From positions 2,824,001-2,888,000 of the forward strand of contig NZ_CP029190.1 of the NCBI RefSeq assembly GCF_008642295.1: a stretch of DNA of 64,000 bases. The letters run 5' to 3'. The notes under the pieces were generated by a model. The model searched no databases. It was given only the letters and a program-made list of their open reading frames with translations, and was not told where the DNA came from. Shown here piece after piece: positions 61,078 to 64,000 of this stretch (the first letter of the stretch is position 1; every line of letters begins with the position of its first letter). The position numbers were made by a program, and so were the translations under genes. The DNA is from Streptomyces venezuelae (lineage in GTDB: Bacteria > Actinomycetota > Actinomycetes > Streptomycetales > Streptomycetaceae).

Positions 61078-62250
61078 ATGACGACGGTGAACACGGTCTC
61101 CCTTTCGGCGGACGAGGCACGGCGGATCGCACTGCGCGCGCAGGGGTTCCTGGGGGCGCCGGACCGGCGCGGGGGCGTCCGCGGTGTGCTCCGGCACCTC
61201 GGCGCGGTGCAGCTGGACACGATCTCGGTGCTGGCCCGGTCGCACGAGCTCATCCCGTACGCCCGGCTCGGCGCGGTGGGCCGTTCCACCGTCGAGCGGG
61301 CGTACTGGACCGAGAACCATGCCTTCGAGTACTGGTCGCACGCGGCCTGCATCCTGCCCATCGAGGAATGGCCCCATTTCGCGTTCCGACGCCGGGCCCG
61401 GCGGGAGCACGGCTACCGCTGGCACCGGATGAAGGACCGGGAGGCCTCCTGCGCGCTGGTCCTGGACCGGCTGAAGGCCGAGGGCCCGCTCACCTCCACC
61501 GAGCTGGGCGGCGCGAAGAACGGCGGGCCCTGGTGGGACTGGTCCGAGACCAAGATCGCGGTGGAGTGGCTGCTGGACGCCGGCGACGTGGTCTGCACCC
61601 AGCGGCGCAGCTGGAAGCGGGTCTACGACCTGGCCGAGCGGGCCGTCCCGGACGCCCTGCTGCACGACGATCTGGACGACACCGAATGCCTGCGCCGGCT
61701 GGTGGCGCTGTCCGGCCGGTCGCTCGGGGTGGGCACCCGGGCCGATCTCGCCGACTACCACCGGATCAAGGGGGAGCAGTTCGACGCGGTGGTCGCGGAC
61801 TCCGGGCTGGTGCCGGTCGAGGTCGAGGGGTGGAACAAGCCCGCCTGGGCCGACCCCGAGGCGCTGGCGACCGTACCGCGCGGGCGGCACCGCACCACGC
61901 TGCTCTCCCCGTTCGACTCGCTGGTGTGGGACCGGCCCCGGACCGAGCGGATCTTCGGCTTCAGCCACAAGCTGGAGGCGTACGTCCCCAAGCCGCAGCG
62001 GATCCACGGCTACTTCGCGATGCCGCTGCTGGCCGGCGGCCGGCTCCAGGGCCGGGTGGACCCGGCCCGCGAGGGCAGCACGCTGGTGGCCCGGCAGCTC
62101 TCCCTGACCTCTCCGAAGGCCGCGCCGGCCATGGCGGCGGCGCTGCGGGAGGCGGCGGAGTGGGTCGGCTGCGATGCCGTCCGCATCGACCGCGCCCAGA
62201 GCCCGGCGGAAGCCGCGGCGGTCACGGCCGAGCTGGCCGCCCTGGGCTAG
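61078..62250 (+). CDS. YcaQ-family winged-helix DNA glycosylase (crosslink repair type)
   Basis: A 390-residue protein of the HTH_42/YcaQ family. Winged-helix repeats start at LSADEARRIALRAQGFLG. The family catalytic QxD motif is seen in GAVQLDTISVLARSHE. The segment LLSPFDSLVWDRPRTERIFGF followed by EAYVPKPQRIHGYF is strongly conserved. Members such as E. coli YcaQ unhook interstrand crosslinks, and Streptomyces AlkX/AZL protect producers of alkylating antibiotics. Whether this copy is a housekeeping or resistance version is not clear. ATG at 61078, probably co-transcribed with the acetyltransferase gene. Confidence 0.9.
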   Translation: MTTVNTVSLSADEARRIALRAQGFLGAPDRRGGVRGVLRHLGAVQLDTISVLARSHELIPYARLGAVGRSTVERAYWTENHAFEYWSHAACILPIEEWPHFAFRRRARREHGYRWHRMKDREASCALVLDRLKAEGPLTSTELGGAKNGGPWWDWSETKIAVEWLLDAGDVVCTQRRSWKRVYDLAERAVPDALLHDDLDDTECLRRLVALSGRSLGVGTRADLADYHRIKGEQFDAVVADSGLVPVEVEGWNKPAWADPEALATVPRGRHRTTLLSPFDSLVWDRPRTERIFGFSHKLEAYVPKPQRIHGYFAMPLLAGGRLQGRVDPAREGSTLVARQLSLTSPKAAPAMAAALREAAEWVGCDAVRIDRAQSPAEAAAVTAELAALG

Positions 62251-62265
62251 CCGGGTCGAACCCGG
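62251..62265. terminator. Small hairpin between the YcaQ-like and response regulator genes
   Basis: CCGGGT-CGA-ACCCGG directly follows the YcaQ-like stop, and is followed by two CCGGACTCGGGC direct repeats (62263-62287) that can also pair. It is a weak terminator candidate for two convergent genes only 40 bp apart. Confidence 0.4.
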
Positions 62266-62290
62266 ACTCGGGCCCGGACTCGGGCCCGGG

Positions 62291-63001
62291 TCAGCGGATC
62301 TCCAGGATCTTCTCCCGCATCGCGTAGACCACGGCCTCCATCCTGGAGTGCAGCTGGAGCTTCTCCAGGATGTTGCGGACGTGGTTCTTCACCGTGTTCT
62401 CGGAGATGAACAACTCCTTGGCGATGTCCCGGTTGTTCATCCCGGTGGCCACCAGCTTGAGGACCTCCAGCTCCCGGTCCGTCAGCCGCGGCGCCGGTAC
62501 CAGCCGGCGCTCGTCGGTCCGCTGGATCATCGACTTGAACTCGGTCAGCAGTTTCGACGCCATCGACGGGCTGATCTGCGACTGCCCGTCCGCAACGGCG
62601 CGGATGGCGGTCGAGACCTCGTCCGTGGAGATCTCCTTCAGCAGGTACCCGGTCGCCCCCGCCTTGATCGCGTCGTAGAGGTCGGCCTCCTCGTCGCTGA
62701 TCGTCAGCATGATGATCTTCGCGGAGGGCGCCACCTCCTTGATCGAGGTACAGGCCTCGATCCCGCCCCGCCGTGGCATCCGGACATCCATCAGCACGAT
62801 GTCCGGCAGCAGGTCTGCCGCCTTGTCCACCGCTTCCGCGCCGTCCCCCGCCTCGCCGACGACCTGGATGTCCTCCTCCTGCGCGAGGACGATCTCCAGC
62901 CCGCGCCGGAACAGTGCGTGGTCGTCCACCACGAGCACCCGGATCGGCTCGCGGCAGCCGGCACCGTCCTCGTCGTGCACCGGTCCGAAGCTGTCCGCCA
63001 T
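62291..63001 (-). CDS. NarL/FixJ-family response regulator (orphan)
   Basis: A 236-residue response regulator. The receiver domain has IRVLVVDDHALFRRGLEIVL, the phospho-acceptor Asp in DIVLMDVRMPRRGG, and the Lys in GYLLKEI. The LuxR-type helix-turn-helix is at the C terminus (LTDRELEVLKLVATGMNNRD, ISENTVKNHVRNILEKLQL). No histidine kinase gene is adjacent, so it is an orphan. It lies next to hpf, and a link to stress-dependent control of ribosome hibernation is plausible but not shown. ATG at 63001 has a strong GGGGGAGGA six bases upstream, which decides against longer frames. Confidence 0.94.
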   Translation of the reverse strand: MADSFGPVHDEDGAGCREPIRVLVVDDHALFRRGLEIVLAQEEDIQVVGEAGDGAEAVDKAADLLPDIVLMDVRMPRRGGIEACTSIKEVAPSAKIIMLTISDEEADLYDAIKAGATGYLLKEISTDEVSTAIRAVADGQSQISPSMASKLLTEFKSMIQRTDERRLVPAPRLTDRELEVLKLVATGMNNRDIAKELFISENTVKNHVRNILEKLQLHSRMEAVVYAMREKILEIR

Positions 63002-63116
63002 CGTTCCTCCCCCTGCAGGCCCATGGACCGTGGCCCGAGGTCCAGTTGACTGACCGCCATGATTCCATGCCGCGATGTCCGACATCCGGTCACTTTTCGG
63101 CCGGTTGGCTCATACG

Positions 63117-63156
63117 GGTGCCCCCGCAGGTCGCCAGAGCGATCCGCGGGGGCACC
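63117..63156 (-). terminator. Terminator downstream of hpf
   Basis: GGTGCCCCCGC and GCGGGGGCACC form an 11-bp perfect stem; the 18-base loop can extend it partly (GGTCGC with GCGATCC). It lies 37 bp after the hpf stop and before the response regulator promoter. Confidence 0.85.
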
Positions 63157-63192
63157 GATGGGACGTAACCGTCGGTCTTCCGCGCCGGGCCG

Positions 63193-63888
63193 TCAGCCGC
63201 CGAGCGCGCCGCCCGCGCCGCCGGCCTCCACGTCGCCGGAGGTGGCGGCGTCGGGGCTGAGGTGGATGACGCCGTAGTCATAGGCATGGCGCCGGTACAC
63301 GACGCTGGGCTGCTTGGTCTCGGAATCAACGAACAGGTAGAAGTCGTGGCCGACCAGTTCCATCTCGTACAGAGCCTGGTCCAGCGACATGGGTGCCGCT
63401 GCATGCGTCTTCTCGCGGACGATCAGGGGGCCTTCGCCCTGCACTTCGATCGATCCGATCCGGGTCGTCGGGATCGCGTCCGCCTGCTGCTCGGAGACAA
63501 TTTCTCCGTTTCCGTTCAGGTGTGCCGCGTCCGGCACGGCGTCGGCAACCTCGGCCGCCGAGAGCCGCCCGTTTCCACGGCGGGTGTGGCGCTTGTCGTG
63601 CTGCTTGCGCAGCCGGGCTTCGAGCTTGTCCTGGGCCAGGTCCAGCGCCGCATACGCATCGGCGGCTGCCGCCTCGGCACGGATCACCGGGCCTCGCGAA
63701 CGAAGGGTGATCTCCACGCGGTCGGAACGGTCGGCCTGGCGCGGGTTGTGCTCCTTGGACACCTCGACGTCCAGGCTGATCACCTTGGCGTCGAGCTTCT
63801 GGATCCGCTCCGGATTCAGCTTCTCGGCCACGTGCTTGCGGAACCGCTCGGGCACTTCGGTCTTGCGGCCCTTGACGACGATGTCCAC
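63193..63888 (-). CDS. hpf: Long-form ribosome hibernation promoting factor
   Basis: A 231-residue long HPF. The N-terminal RaiA-type domain begins VDIVVKGRKTEVPERFRKHV, with RADRSDRVEITLRSRG-like strands and a basic helix (EARLRKQHDKRHTRR) that sits in the mRNA channel. The C-terminal dimerisation domain reads ALYEMELVGHDFYLFVDSET followed by SVVYRRHAYDYGVIHL. It pairs 70S ribosomes into inactive 100S dimers under stress. GTG at 63888 has GGAG about seven bases upstream and matches family starts; another GTG at 63948 would add 20 non-conserved residues. Confidence 0.93.
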   Translation of the reverse strand: MDIVVKGRKTEVPERFRKHVAEKLNPERIQKLDAKVISLDVEVSKEHNPRQADRSDRVEITLRSRGPVIRAEAAAADAYAALDLAQDKLEARLRKQHDKRHTRRGNGRLSAAEVADAVPDAAHLNGNGEIVSEQQADAIPTTRIGSIEVQGEGPLIVREKTHAAAPMSLDQALYEMELVGHDFYLFVDSETKQPSVVYRRHAYDYGVIHLSPDAATSGDVEAGGAGGALGG

Positions 63889-63950
63889 GCAGAACTCCGT
63901 TCCCGGATTGCCCCGCCCCTCGTCGGGCGAGACGTCTCCCTCTTGCACCA

Positions 63951-63972
63951 GACTCCGGTGAGCACCGGAGTC
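63951..63972. promoter_or_regulatory. Perfect inverted repeat in the hpf leader region
   Basis: GACTCCGGTG-AG-CACCGGAGTC, 10-bp arms with a two-base centre, 63-84 bp upstream of the hpf start. It may be the terminator of the gene beyond the right edge or a leader hairpin of hpf. A purine-rich AGGAGGAGGTG, on the minus strand, is at the very edge of the window (63990-64000) and its gene context is not visible. Confidence 0.6.
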
Positions 63973-64000
63973 TCGGACTTGGCGACTTTCACCTCCTCCT

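Noticed and set aside
63990..64000. Ribosome site for a leader peptide in front of hpf
   Set aside because: The AGGAGGAGGTG sequence lies at the window edge, its spacing to GTG is too short, and the upstream context is missing.

Overview
The window is actinobacterial chromosome, almost certainly Streptomyces. It is uniformly very GC-rich, uses many GTG and TTG starts, encodes a tmRNA without a 3' CCA, carries XRE/DUF5753 plus DUF397 pairs, and has the DUF3039, CGNR and Rv3235-like families typical of the group. The order murA, hup, malic enzyme, nnaR, narK, then ssrA, smpB, ftsX, ftsE, prfB, pkaB, pkaA, then the NAD-glutamate dehydrogenase, secA, a response regulator and hpf is what I remember of the S. 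coelicolor SCO2943-SCO3009 core region. That parallel is from memory, not from a search.

Layout. 1-3.0 kb: two subunits of a molybdenum hydroxylase (iron-sulfur and FAD), cut by the left edge. 3.3-6.0 kb: cytoplasmic GH20 hexosaminidase, DUF3039 protein, YqgE. 6.4-12.7 kb: murA, HU, ACT-type malic enzyme, HelD helicase. 12.8-18.6 kb: CGNR regulator, nitrate genes nnaR and narK, and a divergent LysR/MFS pair. 18.8-22.5 kb is accessory DNA: a secreted collagen-like protein, a YefM/YoeB module, an orphan propeller-like protein and a FitA/VapC-type module. A 28-bp direct repeat ties this segment to the ssrA terminator. 22.5-28.1 kb: tmRNA, SmpB, an S41 protease, FtsX, FtsE and RF2. 28.1-29.4 kb: a short leader-peptide reading frame in front of an isopenicillin-N-synthase-like oxygenase. 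29.7-36.7 kb: Ser/Thr kinases PkaB and PkaA, divergent from an FHA/FtsK-type ATPase whose P-loop lysine is replaced. 36.8-40.4 kb: a sugar ABC importer without its own ATPase. 40.4-47.8 kb: a two-domain teichoic-acid-type polymerase, a PucR-like regulator with a hydrolase and a cupin, and a TetR regulator divergent from a TagGH-type exporter. 47.8-49.4 kb: an unknown protein and the XRE/DUF397 pair. 49.4-57.1 kb: the 180-kDa-class glutamate dehydrogenase, a HAD hydrolase, a DUF6912-like protein and an Rv3235-like protein. 57.4-63.9 kb: SecA, a GNAT acetyltransferase, a YcaQ-like glycosylase, a NarL-type response regulator and the long hibernation factor HPF.

Functional links. Several units share cell-envelope or stress roles: MurA, FtsEX with a nearby S41 protease, the polymer polymerase with an ABC exporter, SecA, and tmRNA/SmpB rescue next to two toxin-antitoxin modules. 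Regulation is visible as well-formed inverted repeats in front of the toxin-antitoxin modules, the TetR gene, the XRE gene and the hexosaminidase. Nearly every convergent gene pair is separated by a strong perfect hairpin. No tRNA, rRNA, CRISPR array, intact IS element or biosynthetic cluster was seen.
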